Source: Echinicola soli (lineage in GTDB: Bacteria; Bacteroidota; Bacteroidia; Cytophagales; Cyclobacteriaceae). Taken from it: a DNA stretch of 64,000 bases. This document shows, one piece after another, positions 24,535-33,383 of this stretch. A model generated the notes under the pieces. It did no database searches and was not told where the DNA came from. It saw only the letters and a list, made by a program, of their open reading frames with translations. Where the stretch lies: positions 3,633,001-3,697,000 of the forward strand of contig NZ_CP041253.1 in assembly GCF_006575665.1 (NCBI RefSeq). The letters are read 5' to 3'. How positions within the stretch are numbered: the first letter of the stretch is position 1; every line of letters begins with the position of its first letter. The position numbers and the translations under genes are program-made.

Positions 24535-27348
24535 ATGAACAGATTGAAAGTTGTTTTGTTATTGATGCTGGTAAGTTGGAGTGCATATGGCCAGCAGAAA
24601 AGACCCCTTGTACATGATGATTACGACGGTTGGGAATCCGTATCATCTACCACAGTCAGTCGTAATGGCCAATGGGTAGGTTTTGAAATCAACCCTCAAG
24701 ATGGTGACGGCCACTTGGAAGTAAGCCTTCATGATGGTACGGGAACCAATTTTTCGATAGCAAGAGGCGATCACTATTCCTTTTCACATGACAGTCATTG
24801 GGTAGTAGGGAAAATCCTTCCGGAAAAGGATACTGTCCGCATGCTCAAACTAGAGGATAAAAAGGACATGCCAAAAGACAGCTTGTTCATCCTTTCTTTA
24901 GAGAAAGGAGGCTTGGAAAAGCTTTCACGCGTGAAATCCTATAAAATACCAGAAAAGGAAGGCAACTGGCTTGCTGTGCATTATGAAAAGGAGGAAGAGG
25001 ATAAAGATGAAACCGAAAAGGACAGCACTGAGAAAGAAGCATCCAAAAAGGAAAAACAGCCCAAAACTGATGGGACACTTTTGCAGGTGAGGAATTTTGA
25101 TGGTTCCATTACCTATGAAATCCAGCGAGTAGCCCAATATGGTTTTTCTGAAAAGGGGGCATATCTCTATTTTGTCCAAGCGGAAGAAGATACCCTGGAT
25201 AATGCGGCCATTGGTCTGCTGGACTTAGAAGTAGGCCAACGGACAGTTATTGACACGGGAATGGCCAAGTACACAGATGTGGCTTTTTCGAAGGATCTTA
25301 GACATTTTGCCTATTTGGCCTCGGGGGACTCTGCCAAAGCAGAAAAGCCTTATTACCAGCTGTTTTTGCATACTATCGGTAAGGAGGGCTGTGAGCCAAT
25401 TGTAACCAAGGATACGGAGGGACTTTTGGCAGAAGGTAAAGTAGCTAAAAGCGGTAACCTGAAGTTTTCAGAAAATGGAAACAGGTTGTTTTTTGGGGTC
25501 AGTGAAGATTATAAAGCCTATGCATATGAAGATGACACCACCATTCTCGATGAGGAGCGGGTGTCGCTGGATATCTGGAGTTGGAAGGATGATGAAATCC
25601 AGCCAATGCAATTGGAAGATAAGGAAAAAGAAGCCAATAAATCATTTTTGGCGGTCTATGATCTAAAAGACAAAGCAGTAGTCCAGCTTGGTGATCGAGC
25701 AGTGGACAATGTGAATCTCGACAAAGATGCCAAGTTTGACTTGGTAATTGCTACGGACGATAGCCCTTACCGGATCAATTACAGCTGGGATATCCAGATC
25801 GGAAGGGATATCTATTTGATCGATGTGAAAACAGGAAGTAAAAAAATGGTCATCAAAGGTGCCAAAGGCTATCCAAGCCTGTCTCCTTCAGCGAAATATG
25901 TGAATTGGTACAGTTATCCAGATAGTGCATGGTTGGCGTACGATATTGCGCAAGAGAAGACCATTGATCTTACCGCAAGTATTGATGATGATTTTTATGA
26001 TCAACTCCACGACAGCCCCAGCTTGCCACGATCATATGGAGCGGCTGGATGGACTGAGGATGATAAAGCGTTTATCGTTTACTCCCGTTATGATATTTGG
26101 AAAATAGATCCAAGTGGCAAAAAGGCACCCGTAAATATCACTAAAGGAACCGGGAAAGCGCAACAGACCCGTTACAGAAGGGAAGTGCTGGATAGAGAGG
26201 AGGAATTTATTGATCCCAAGGCTCCCTTGATCCTACATGCCTTCCATGAAAAAAACAAAAGGAGCGGGTATTTTAAGGGTGATATCAATGGAGACCAAGC
26301 TCCTGAGCAAATGATTTTTACTGATCATCGTTATTATGGTTTGGAAAAAGCCAAGGAATCAGACCAAGTCATTGTGAGACGCTCCACCTTTCAAGATTAC
26401 CCAGACGTTTATGCCACGGATTTAGACATGGAAGACTTGACACAACTTTCCCATGCCAATCCGCAGCAAAAGGATATCAATTGGGGAACAGTAGAGCTGA
26501 CAGAATATATGACACTTAAAGGCGATAGCCTGCAGGGGATGATCTATAAACCAGAGGATTTTGATCCAAATAGAAAATATCCTTTGATGGTATATTTTTA
26601 CGAAAGAAGATCTGACAGCTTTCACAATTATATCAGTCCTGCACCGAGTGCTTCCATTATTAATATTTCCTACTTTGTGAGCAATGGCTACGTGGTTTTT
26701 GTGCCGGATATCAAATACGATATCGGACATCCCGGCAAAAGTGCCTATGACTGTGTGGTGCCAGGGGTAATGTCTGTAGTAGAAAAAGGCTATGTGGATA
26801 CCGACAATATGGCCATTCAGGGACAGAGCTGGGGAGGATATCAGGTGGCTTACCTTATCACACAGACGGACATGTTCAAGGCAGCAGGTGCCGGAGCTCC
26901 TGTGGCCAATATGACTTCTGCATACGGTGGCATCCGCTGGGGATCTGGCATGAGCAGGATGTTCCAGTACGAGCAGACACAGTCCCGGATAGGAGGGACG
27001 CTTTGGGAAAAGCCGATGGAATATATCGAAAATTCCCCGTTGTTCTTTGCCGATCAGGTCAATACTCCCGTGCTGATCATGCACAATGATAAGGATGGGG
27101 CCGTACCATGGTATCAGGGCATAGAGTTTTTTATGTCCCTTAAGCGGAACAGGACGCCTGCGTGGCTGTTGGTTTACAATGGAGAAGACCACAACCTTCG
27201 CAAGAGGAAAAATAGAAAGGACTTGTCCATCAGGCTAAGCCAGTTCTTTGACCATTACCTGAAAGGAGCACCTGCGCCGTTATGGATGACAGAGGGGTTG
27301 CCTGCAGTGGAAAAAGGGCGAACACTGAAATATGAGTTGTCTCAATAG
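24535..27348 (+). CDS. Exported S9-family serine peptidase (prolyl oligopeptidase type)
   Basis: 937 aa. A signal peptide (VVLLLMLVSWSAYGQQ) sends it to the periplasm. A long N-terminal beta-propeller-like part (residues 30-640) contains a highly charged insert (KEEEDKDETEKDSTEKEASK, about 155-178). The C-terminal alpha/beta-hydrolase has the nucleophile in GQSWGGYQ (Ser about 765), Asp in MHNDKDGAVPW (about 852-854), and His in NGEDHNLRK (about 886). This triad order fits acylaminoacyl- or dipeptidyl-peptidase-like S9 enzymes. It is larger than the usual 650-750 aa. The exact peptide specificity is unknown. Confidence 0.9.
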   Translation: MNRLKVVLLLMLVSWSAYGQQKRPLVHDDYDGWESVSSTTVSRNGQWVGFEINPQDGDGHLEVSLHDGTGTNFSIARGDHYSFSHDSHWVVGKILPEKDTVRMLKLEDKKDMPKDSLFILSLEKGGLEKLSRVKSYKIPEKEGNWLAVHYEKEEEDKDETEKDSTEKEASKKEKQPKTDGTLLQVRNFDGSITYEIQRVAQYGFSEKGAYLYFVQAEEDTLDNAAIGLLDLEVGQRTVIDTGMAKYTDVAFSKDLRHFAYLASGDSAKAEKPYYQLFLHTIGKEGCEPIVTKDTEGLLAEGKVAKSGNLKFSENGNRLFFGVSEDYKAYAYEDDTTILDEERVSLDIWSWKDDEIQPMQLEDKEKEANKSFLAVYDLKDKAVVQLGDRAVDNVNLDKDAKFDLVIATDDSPYRINYSWDIQIGRDIYLIDVKTGSKKMVIKGAKGYPSLSPSAKYVNWYSYPDSAWLAYDIAQEKTIDLTASIDDDFYDQLHDSPSLPRSYGAAGWTEDDKAFIVYSRYDIWKIDPSGKKAPVNITKGTGKAQQTRYRREVLDREEEFIDPKAPLILHAFHEKNKRSGYFKGDINGDQAPEQMIFTDHRYYGLEKAKESDQVIVRRSTFQDYPDVYATDLDMEDLTQLSHANPQQKDINWGTVELTEYMTLKGDSLQGMIYKPEDFDPNRKYPLMVYFYERRSDSFHNYISPAPSASIINISYFVSNGYVVFVPDIKYDIGHPGKSAYDCVVPGVMSVVEKGYVDTDNMAIQGQSWGGYQVAYLITQTDMFKAAGAGAPVANMTSAYGGIRWGSGMSRMFQYEQTQSRIGGTLWEKPMEYIENSPLFFADQVNTPVLIMHNDKDGAVPWYQGIEFFMSLKRNRTPAWLLVYNGEDHNLRKRKNRKDLSIRLSQFFDHYLKGAPAPLWMTEGLPAVEKGRTLKYELSQ

Positions 27349-27350
27349 CT

Positions 27351-27378
27351 CGCTGATGACGCTGATTTAGCGGATAAT
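27351..27378. repeat. 28-bp direct repeat at the left edge of the island
   Basis: Starts CGCTGATGACGCTGATTTAG. The second copy at 33840-33867 matches at 26 of 28 positions. The pair brackets the toxin-like/IS block. Similar sequences are common intergenic repeats in Bacteroidota, so it need not be an integration site. Confidence 0.65.
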
Positions 27379-27400
27379 CACTGATTCAGTTATAGAATGG

Positions 27401-27447
27401 GCCACTGATGCATGGATGATCGGTTATGGTATCCGTGCATCAGTGGC
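27401..27447 (+). terminator. Long hairpin after the S9 peptidase gene
   Basis: A 17-bp stem (GCCACTGATGCATGGAT with ATCCGTGCATCAGTGGC, one G-T pair) and a 13-nt loop, 53 bp after the stop. No strong T-run follows; it may be a repeat hairpin as well as a terminator. Confidence 0.5.
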
Positions 27448-27577
27448 ATTATTACGTTCATCGACTAGTGAATAATACTTTTTATATATTTTTATTACGT
27501 AAATATTGTTTTTTTAATAATAAATTTCAATAAATATTAATTTTCACTTTATTATTTCGTTTTTTTTCTTGAATAAG

Positions 27578-27601
27578 AAGTTGCTGGTAAGCAGCTTTTT
27601 T
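27578..27601 (+). terminator. Terminator-like hairpin before the island's first gene
   Basis: AAGTTGCT (27578-27585), loop GGTA, AGCAGCTT (27590-27597), with a run of six T residues. It would stop S9 read-through or an unannotated short transcript 37 bp before the ATG at 27638. Confidence 0.6.
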
Positions 27602-27663
27602 AAACTCAGCATTGTTTCATTTAAACTGATTTTCACAATGAAAAGAACCTATTACTCAGTGTA

Positions 27664-29454
27664 TTGATTGTCATGGTTTATCTGGCGGGATGCCAGACGG
27701 TCAATGAAGAAGAGATTGCCCCACAGTCAGCAGAAGGAGATAAAGAAGCACCCGAGCAGCAAGTCGCACAGGTAAAAGACTGGTTTGAGCAGAACGAAGC
27801 AGACCTCAACCAGCGAAGTAAAAGGGGAAATACCAATGCCCGAGAGGCAAATCCGGATGCATTTTTTGCACCCTTTACCGAGAAATTGCCGGACTGGGAG
27901 GACATGCACAGCTATCGGTTTCCCGATGGGAGACAGGTCTATGAGGTGTCCCTGAAGAACAGGCAGTATGTCATTCCCCGGCCGGTGCGGGAGACACTTG
28001 GAGAGGAGGACATCGATAAAAAGGTACTCCAGAACATGTTGTTCATCGAGCGACAGGGTGGTGGCTATGATATCCTAATCGCCCGCTACTACCCGGCCAG
28101 TGAAGCCGATGTAAAGGCCTTTGACGAAATCAACTACGGCATGCTGGCAGATGGATGGAGCGGAACGGTGGATGTGTACGGGTATGACGAGGGGCATGCG
28201 AACGGTTTCAAAATAGAAAACGGTATGGTGTTGAAAAAGTCGGAATACAGGATAGCCAAGGATAACTCAAGCAAAATAGCATCTTCATGGGGTAATTGTA
28301 CAGGCTACTGGATAGAATACCCATACCATTCACAACTTTATTATGATCAATGGGTTTTATATGGAGGTTTAGCTGAAGGGCCACCATCAACATATGTGGA
28401 ATCGTGCTGGTTTCCAACAACAGCTCCGGCTGGGCCACCACCAAACGGAGGGAGTACTTCAGGACAAAATCCATCCCATAATAATATTTCCCAAATCGAG
28501 GATCAGTTGAAGAATCCTTGTATGAATTCTTTTCACGATATTTGTTTTCCACAGCCTGGGTCCTATTCTCAGCCCACAGATGCCCAGCTTAAAAATCAGA
28601 TTAAGGACAAGCCATTTGTCTTATTGAAAGATGTACCCTGTGAAACATTAAAAAAATGGATAGCGACGGCAAAACATACCGTTGGGCAGGTACAGATCGA
28701 TAAACTCAAGAAAATTGCCAACAATTCCACGATAAAGATAAATGGAAAACCGACCTATTCCGATATAGCTCATATACAGAAGCTGGATGACGCTTATAGC
28801 ACGGTAGTGAATATGGATTATTTTCCGGTGACGGTGACACAGCTCCCACTGATCAATGGAAAGCGAGCCACCCCGGCGCAGTTTCTCAGCCATATCAGGA
28901 AGAATATCAATAGCTTTGTGAATACTTACTATAGCAAATTCGCCCCTTATAACGCCTATGGGGCGGATGACACTAAATTATGGAATTCCTCCAATCCATT
29001 TGGGGCTGTGGTGGGAATTGATATCAAGGGGCCGGATAATGGCTCGGTGATTGTGAGCGGGTACACCAGCAGCAAATGGACCTTTACTACGGTACATGAT
29101 CCTAAGTACAGTAACCATCCGGTAAGCGGCAACAGGGATTTTGGTTATATTAAGAACGCCAATGGCTCCTATACCTTCTATACCCGGGGCGTGGACAGGT
29201 TGACCAGTTGGGAAGGGACTTTCGCTCAGTGGATGTCGGATAAGATATCTGAAGAAAACAAAGTGCCCAGTCCCTTTGGACAGGCAGACAAATTATGGAA
29301 ATCTTTCCAATCAAAATTAACGGATTATGTCAACGGGCATGGAGGGAAAGCCAAGACATCAAGTCCTCAGGTAGAAAGGCCCGACTGGAAGGATGTAAAA
29401 GATGTGATGGAAGGCAAAAAGTCTCTAAGTACTCTAAGCAAAGATTGTGAATAG
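27664..29454 (+). CDS. Lipoprotein with conserved N-terminal half and variable toxin-like C-terminal half
   Basis: 596 aa from a TTG; an ATG lies at 27673. The natural start is probably the ATG at 27638 (MKRTYYSV), but that frame stops after nine codons; a one-base change would join it to VLIVMVYLAGCQTVNEEE and restore a lipoprotein signal. Residues 30-190 (QVKDWFEQNEADLNQ, PDWEDMHSYRFPDGRQVYEV, DILIARYYPASEADVKAFDE, GTVDVYGYDEGHANGF) match a Bacteroidota surface-lipoprotein pattern with hypervariable C-termini. After a Pro/Gly linker comes a domain of about 320 residues with LKDVPCETLKKWIATAKHTV, AYSTVVNMDYFPVTVTQLP and GSYTFYTRGVDRLTSW. I infer a polymorphic toxin-like protein; no catalytic motif was recognised. 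Confidence 0.65.
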   Translation: MIVMVYLAGCQTVNEEEIAPQSAEGDKEAPEQQVAQVKDWFEQNEADLNQRSKRGNTNAREANPDAFFAPFTEKLPDWEDMHSYRFPDGRQVYEVSLKNRQYVIPRPVRETLGEEDIDKKVLQNMLFIERQGGGYDILIARYYPASEADVKAFDEINYGMLADGWSGTVDVYGYDEGHANGFKIENGMVLKKSEYRIAKDNSSKIASSWGNCTGYWIEYPYHSQLYYDQWVLYGGLAEGPPSTYVESCWFPTTAPAGPPPNGGSTSGQNPSHNNISQIEDQLKNPCMNSFHDICFPQPGSYSQPTDAQLKNQIKDKPFVLLKDVPCETLKKWIATAKHTVGQVQIDKLKKIANNSTIKINGKPTYSDIAHIQKLDDAYSTVVNMDYFPVTVTQLPLINGKRATPAQFLSHIRKNINSFVNTYYSKFAPYNAYGADDTKLWNSSNPFGAVVGIDIKGPDNGSVIVSGYTSSKWTFTTVHDPKYSNHPVSGNRDFGYIKNANGSYTFYTRGVDRLTSWEGTFAQWMSDKISEENKVPSPFGQADKLWKSFQSKLTDYVNGHGGKAKTSSPQVERPDWKDVKDVMEGKKSLSTLSKDCE

Positions 29455-29456
29455 AC

Positions 29457-29804
29457 ATGGAAATTATAATTATGAGGAACATCTTAAAATATAGCTATTA
29501 CATCCTATTTTCCATAAGCCTTTTTTGGATTCTTTTTTATACATTTATGCCTTTTGGAGGCTACGGTGGGGCGGTGTGGGGGATTCTCCAAGAGGGATTA
29601 TATAGCTTTGAATATGACGACTTTGAGGGGCTTGAATGGCTAGGTCGGACATATCAAGTCCTGAATATCATTACGGCTTATATCTATTTTACTTCAATTT
29701 TGCTTTGTTTTATTTCTATTTTCCTATTTAGGAAGAATAAGCTAAAAAGATATAGGTTTGGCGTATTTTTTGGGCTGATGATGATTTTGATGATAGTAAT
29801 ATAA
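29457..29804 (+). CDS. Small membrane protein, candidate immunity partner
   Basis: 115 aa (or 110 from the ATG at 29472). Three hydrophobic segments: YSYYILFSISLFWILFYTF, VLNIITAYIYFTSILLCFIS and FGVFFGLMMILMIVI, with a basic RKNKLKRYRF between the last two. It starts 2 bp after the stop of the toxin-like lipoprotein, the position expected of an immunity gene. No family is recognised, and the assignment rests on context alone. Confidence 0.55.
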   Translation: MEIIIMRNILKYSYYILFSISLFWILFYTFMPFGGYGGAVWGILQEGLYSFEYDDFEGLEWLGRTYQVLNIITAYIYFTSILLCFISIFLFRKNKLKRYRFGVFFGLMMILMIVI

Positions 29805-29887
29805 TTAGTGCCACTAAGAAAAAGGCTCTAAATGTTTAGTATGGCTAAACGTGCTAAACACTGTGGCTACTTGTTTATGTTTGTAGG

Positions 29888-30432
29888 ATGAATAGTACAC
29901 AGATTTTTGAGATGGCATTAGGGCTTGAGAAGCCTTGGTACGTAAAGGAGATTAAAATGGACCAAGCCGAAGGTGCTGGGCATGGCCAGATAGATATTTA
30001 CCTTGATTTTGAAAAGGGCCATAGGTTTGCGGGTGGCAAGGTGTATGATACGATGGAGCGTACGTGGCAGCACCTCAATTTCTTCCAACACACCTGCTTT
30101 CTCCATGCCCGGGTTCCTCGGGTTGAAAATTCTACAGGAAAGGTGGAGACCGTACAGGTTCCCTGGGCACGTCCTGGGAGCGGTTTTACCCTTTTGTTCG
30201 AGGCATTTGGGATGTTGCTTATAGAGTCTGAGATGCCGGTCAACAAAGCTGCCGGTGTGCTGGATATTTATCCCAGCGTCTTTGGAACATCTTTTCCTAC
30301 TGGATCAAAAAAGCCTACAATGCGGACGAGCAATCAGGGGTAAAGGTGCTTGGCATTGACGAGACCTCTTCAAAGAAGGGCCACCGTTATGTGACCGTAG
30401 CGGTCGATATGGAGGAAAGACGGGTTGTCCAT
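29888..30432 (+). pseudogene. ISL3-family transposase remnant, frameshifted and truncated
   Basis: The N-terminal part of an ISL3 transposase: WYVKEIKMDQ, the zinc-finger-like region with FFQHTCFLHARVPR, VPWARPGSGFTLLFEA, then in another frame YWIKKAYNADEQSG and the DDE-domain start VLGIDETSSKKGHRYVTVAV. A frameshift near 30270 separates the halves, and the protein stops being transposase-like after RRVVHA (about 30432), losing most of the catalytic domain. No intact ISL3 ends were found; the sequence just before (from about 29823) could be the old left end. Confidence 0.8.
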
Positions 30433-30798
30433 GCATACCTTTCTTATGAACAACGTACAAATCCTTTTGAGGATCCGTATGATGCCATACGGCAATATAG
30501 TATGGCCCATGGGGTGACTGATGGCAATGCGCTCCATCACGAGTTTATGCCGGCTTATGTCAGTGCGGTGGCCTCTTCACTGCAGCGATGGGATGCTAAT
30601 AATGGCGGCGGCAATCTGGATTGGTCATACTACGAGGCGATGGCCTGGGGCGGTCTGACCCATCACGGAGAAGGCGGTCCAATGACGGAGGCATTTAAGG
30701 CGAATTTCCCGAATAAATGGGATAGAGATAGGATACTGAAAATTTTAGCAAATGAAGCGACAGGAAATGGCCAGGCAAAAGGGGATAAGTGTGATTAG
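30433..30798 (+). pseudogene. Orphan C-terminal cassette of a variable lipoprotein, fused to transposase remnant
   Basis: About 121 codons continuing in the frame of the transposase remnant but unlike any transposase: YDAIRQYSMAHGVTDGNALH, HEFMPAYVSAVASSLQRWD, YYEAMAWGGLTHHGEGG and ILKILANEATGNG. The HEFM...AWGGL...AF...ILANEA layout resembles C-terminal domains of the same Bacteroidota lipoprotein group as the gene at 27664. It has no own start or N-terminal half. The next gene overlaps its end by 47 bp, as expected for a coupled immunity gene. Read here as a displaced cassette. Confidence 0.55.
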
Positions 30799-31348
30799 TG
30801 TTTTGTTGGTGATAGTAGCGGCAATGGGCTGTGCTTCGGCGCCCTTGACCACGGAGATCGGAGAAGATCATAAAATGGCGTATGAAGTGATCAATCTTCT
30901 TCCGCTCTCTGAGCGAGGGCTTTACTATAAAACGCTGGATAGGGATGATCCTTCTATTTATGGAATGCTGGACTATGCAACGATCAACCAAAACAACCGC
31001 AAGGAAAGCTTTGTCCTGGAACTGGAGCGGTATATGGACCTGGACACCGTGTTCACCGAGCGACAGCGTATCGAACTGGACCGCAAGCTAAAGAGTGTGG
31101 AAAGCGTGGAATTGGACAAAAGACGGCTAAACGTAAAGCAGTTAAGATATGATCATAAGGAAACGGGCAAACTGGAGAAAATTACTTTTCCGGTATTCCA
31201 GAAAGACGCCAAAGGCAGCCTATATGCTATTTTGTATTATAGCTGGGCCACTCCCCAGTGGTTCAATGGCGCCTCGAAAATATACATCTATAAGAGGAAG
31301 AACGGCAAATGGGAAAAGTTCGCGATGGTATTCGTTTCCATAACTTAG
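30752..31348 (+). CDS. Lipoprotein, candidate immunity partner of the orphan cassette
   Basis: 198 aa (or 193 from the ATG at 30767). Signal ISVISVLLVIVAAMGCASAP ends in a lipobox Cys at about 27. The mature part is charged and alternates helix (YMDLDTVFTERQRIELDRKL) and strand (FQKDAKGSLYAILYYSWATP, KIYIYKRKNGKWEKFAMVFV). No family recognised. Its overlap with the orphan cassette suggests a paired origin. It is intact, unlike its neighbour, which fits an immunity gene kept after toxin loss. Confidence 0.6.
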   Translation: MKRQEMARQKGISVISVLLVIVAAMGCASAPLTTEIGEDHKMAYEVINLLPLSERGLYYKTLDRDDPSIYGMLDYATINQNNRKESFVLELERYMDLDTVFTERQRIELDRKLKSVESVELDKRRLNVKQLRYDHKETGKLEKITFPVFQKDAKGSLYAILYYSWATPQWFNGASKIYIYKRKNGKWEKFAMVFVSIT

Positions 31349-31461
31349 TTGACATTGGTCTGGAGGTAAGGTCACGGATGCACTGATTAAAATATTCCCC
31401 GAAGGGTCGGGGCAGGCTATGCATCCGTGGCCCGCTTTTGTAATGCAAAGGTAGTAAAATA
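31349..31461. other. Short hairpin repeat
   Basis: CACGGATGCA and TGCATCCGTG arms near 31373 and 31419 enclose a second small hairpin, CCCCGA with TCGGGG. The outer arms resemble the 27401-27447 hairpin, so the same repeat type may be present at both ends of the island. Confidence 0.4.
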
Positions 31462-31647
31462 CACGTTCATGATATCGGCTTCTTTTTTCTCGAAAAGTAC
31501 GTCAATCTTTGAGGAAAATTCATCGGTCAGCTTTTGGACTTTATCTTCTGCTCTTTTGACATCATCTTCCGAAAGACCTTCTATTTGGAGTTTTTTCAGT
31601 GAATCATGGGGCTCTTTCCGGGCACTCCGGATGCTGATCTTGCCGTT
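31462..31647 (-). pseudogene. frr: Fragment of the ribosome recycling factor gene (3' end)
   Basis: About 62 codons read ENGKISIRSARKEPHDSLKK, then LQIEGLSEDDVKRAEDKVQK and LTDEFSSKIDVLFEKKEADI, which match the last third of ribosome recycling factor almost along their whole length. No N-terminal two thirds and no start are present; after IMNV the frame runs on into unrelated sequence. An intact frr must exist elsewhere because it is essential. This is a displaced fragment, probably carried in by recombination or an insertion event. Confidence 0.8.
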
Positions 31648-31693
31648 TTCGCATTCGAAACTGCTGTTTATCAAGCGCGCCGGAGGGGGCTAA

Positions 31694-32440
31694 GATGTGC
31701 TGATCGCCCGCTACTACCCGGCCAGTGAAGCCGATGTAAAGGCCTTTGACGAAATCAACTACGGCATGCTGGCAGATGGATGGAGCGGAACGGTGGACGT
31801 GTATGGGTATGACGAAGGGCATGCGAAGAGCTTTGTCATAGAAGGGGGAAGGGTAGTGAGTGCAGCTAAATATTGAACAGGGCAAAGTGACAGCAAAAGG
31901 TCAGGAGCTAATGCTATGATGTGCACAGGTATGTGGGTCCATTTTCCATCATATCATGTTTGGATGGGTGTAGGAGCTAACCAGTCACAATATGTGACAG
32001 TCTGCGATGATTATTTTCATACCAACGATGATGGAGCTCATACTATTTTAGAGCCATCCAACCAAATGGGGTATACAGGAAGTAGCGGAGGCCCAGGATC
32101 CAAATGGGGATCAGATCCAGCAATGCCCGATCCTACTTGTCCGAAATATTATGGTTCCCAGTGTTACCATCAGCCGGGATCCACTTATGAGGCTTTAGTT
32201 AAAGGATATACCGAAACTTTAACACCTGATGATGGTTATACATTTTATGGCGAAACTGATTATATACCGAGTTCCATTACTCTAAAAAATGGTAATACTG
32301 TCAAAGTCACTTTTGGAGTTACTAATAGTGATGACAAGAGTGCTAATCAAAAAGTAGCGCAACTTCTTATTAAGGGTATAGAGTTTGCGCTTAATGAGGC
32401 AAATAACAACTTGCCAGCATCTGGGAAATTAACAGAATAG
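31694..32440 (+). pseudogene. Second truncated copy of the variable lipoprotein with a different C-terminus
   Basis: From 31694 the DNA is nearly identical to 28068-28195 of the first lipoprotein gene (LIARYYPASEADVKAFDE, GTVDVYGYDEGHA), then diverges. An in-frame TGA (31874-31876) follows AAKY; the same frame continues through TGQSDSKRSGANAMMCTGMW to a 174-codon tail ending NNNLPASGKLTE. The tail has MWVHFPSYHVWMGVGANQ, comparable with YWIEYPYHSQLYYDQWVLYG of the first copy, then a new C-terminal domain (YTETLTPDDGYTFYGETDY). The 5' part is missing, so this is an inactive cassette. Confidence 0.7.
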
Positions 32441-32450
32441 AGGTCAGAGT

Positions 32451-33355
32451 TTAGCTACATATGATTTGAGCTTGGTAAACCTTGCCTCTATCGACCATTC
32501 TCTTGATGAGGTTATGGAACACTCTTAGTTTGGACTGTGACCTGTTCAGCCTGTAGCAGAATTCGTTGAAATACCTTCCGATGCGTTTCCTGCTTACCCA
32601 TGAATAGGTTGTTTTTATCCAGTACTTTACCTGGTGAATCATGGTGTGCATGGCCTTGAAGTTTTGCCCATGAAGACTTGGGACCTGTTCTATATGGTAA
32701 TCTTTGGCGATGGGCCTGTACCCCCGCCATTCATCTGTGGTGACACTCGCCCCTTTGCTGATATGCCCTTCAAAGATGCCTTTGAGCGATTTGGAGGAGA
32801 AGTCATCAATGGGCAGGGCATAAAAACGCCTGACCTTGCCCTGATCGGTCAGCTGGACTGCGCACACGGCTTTTTCTTCTTGCTGTCATAACTCCTACCG
32901 GGCTTGCCATCCTCTTTTCCGCCCACAACAAACTCATCCACATGCACTTCCCCGTCCATAGGGGAGTTGCCGCTGGATTTCATTGCTTCCCTGACCTTGT
33001 GCATGAACAGTCGTGCGGTGTTCTCGGCTACCCCATAACGGACAGCCATATAGCTGGCAGACAGGCTCTTTGTGCTCGTGGACATCTCAAAGCAGATAAA
33101 GAACGCCTTTCGGAGACCGAATTTCACTTTGTGGAAAAGCGTACCGGCACTGGCCGTTTCCGTGTCACTGCACCTGTTGCACGTCCGGGAATAATCCTTG
33201 CGCACTTGGCTGCCGGAATGACCGCATTTCCTACAGGTATAGCCCGGATCCCATTTGACTTCCGACAGGTATTTCTTGCAATCTACATCGCTTTTGAACC
33301 GATCAGAGAACTCCAGAAGGTTCTGTCCTTTAAAAATATCGATATTAATGCTCAT
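32451..33355 (-). mobile_element. IS1595-family (ISXO2-like) transposase, frameshifted
   Basis: Two overlapping frames make one transposase of about 300 residues. The first (33355 to 32849) has the zinc-finger part YTCRKCGHSGSQVRKDYSR and CNRCSD, and the catalytic start DGEVHVDEFVVGGKEDGKPG. The second (32867 to 32451) has CAVQLTDQGKVRRFYALPI, VTTDEWRGYRPIAKDYHIEQ and NRSQSKLRVFHNLIKRM. They join at SKKKK, where a one-base slip restores the reading frame, so the copy is probably inactive unless the A-run allows frameshifting. Terminal inverted repeats could not be defined with confidence. Confidence 0.85.
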
Positions 33356-33383
33356 TGAGTGGATAAATATATGAATTTACCTG

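Larger units (their letters stand above)
27349..27637. other. AT-rich gap at the left edge of the accessory island
   Basis: No gene. It contains one copy of a 28-bp direct repeat (27351-27378), a long hairpin (27401-27447) and a second terminator-like hairpin (27578-27601). The AT content of 27450-27575 is far above that of the flanking genes. Confidence 0.6.

Noticed and set aside
26422..27192. 256-codon antisense frame within the S9 peptidase gene
   Set aside because: It is the complement of a well-supported catalytic domain; His/Arg-rich antisense composition.
31417..31674. Full 85-codon frame as a real small gene
   Set aside because: Only the middle matches ribosome recycling factor; both ends are unrelated run-on sequence, so it is a fragment.
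32849..32867. Programmed -1 frameshift as the normal state of the IS1595 transposase
   Set aside because: The slippery sequence is G-AAA-AAG rather than A-AAA-AAG, and this family normally has one frame; decay is simpler, though other copies should be compared.
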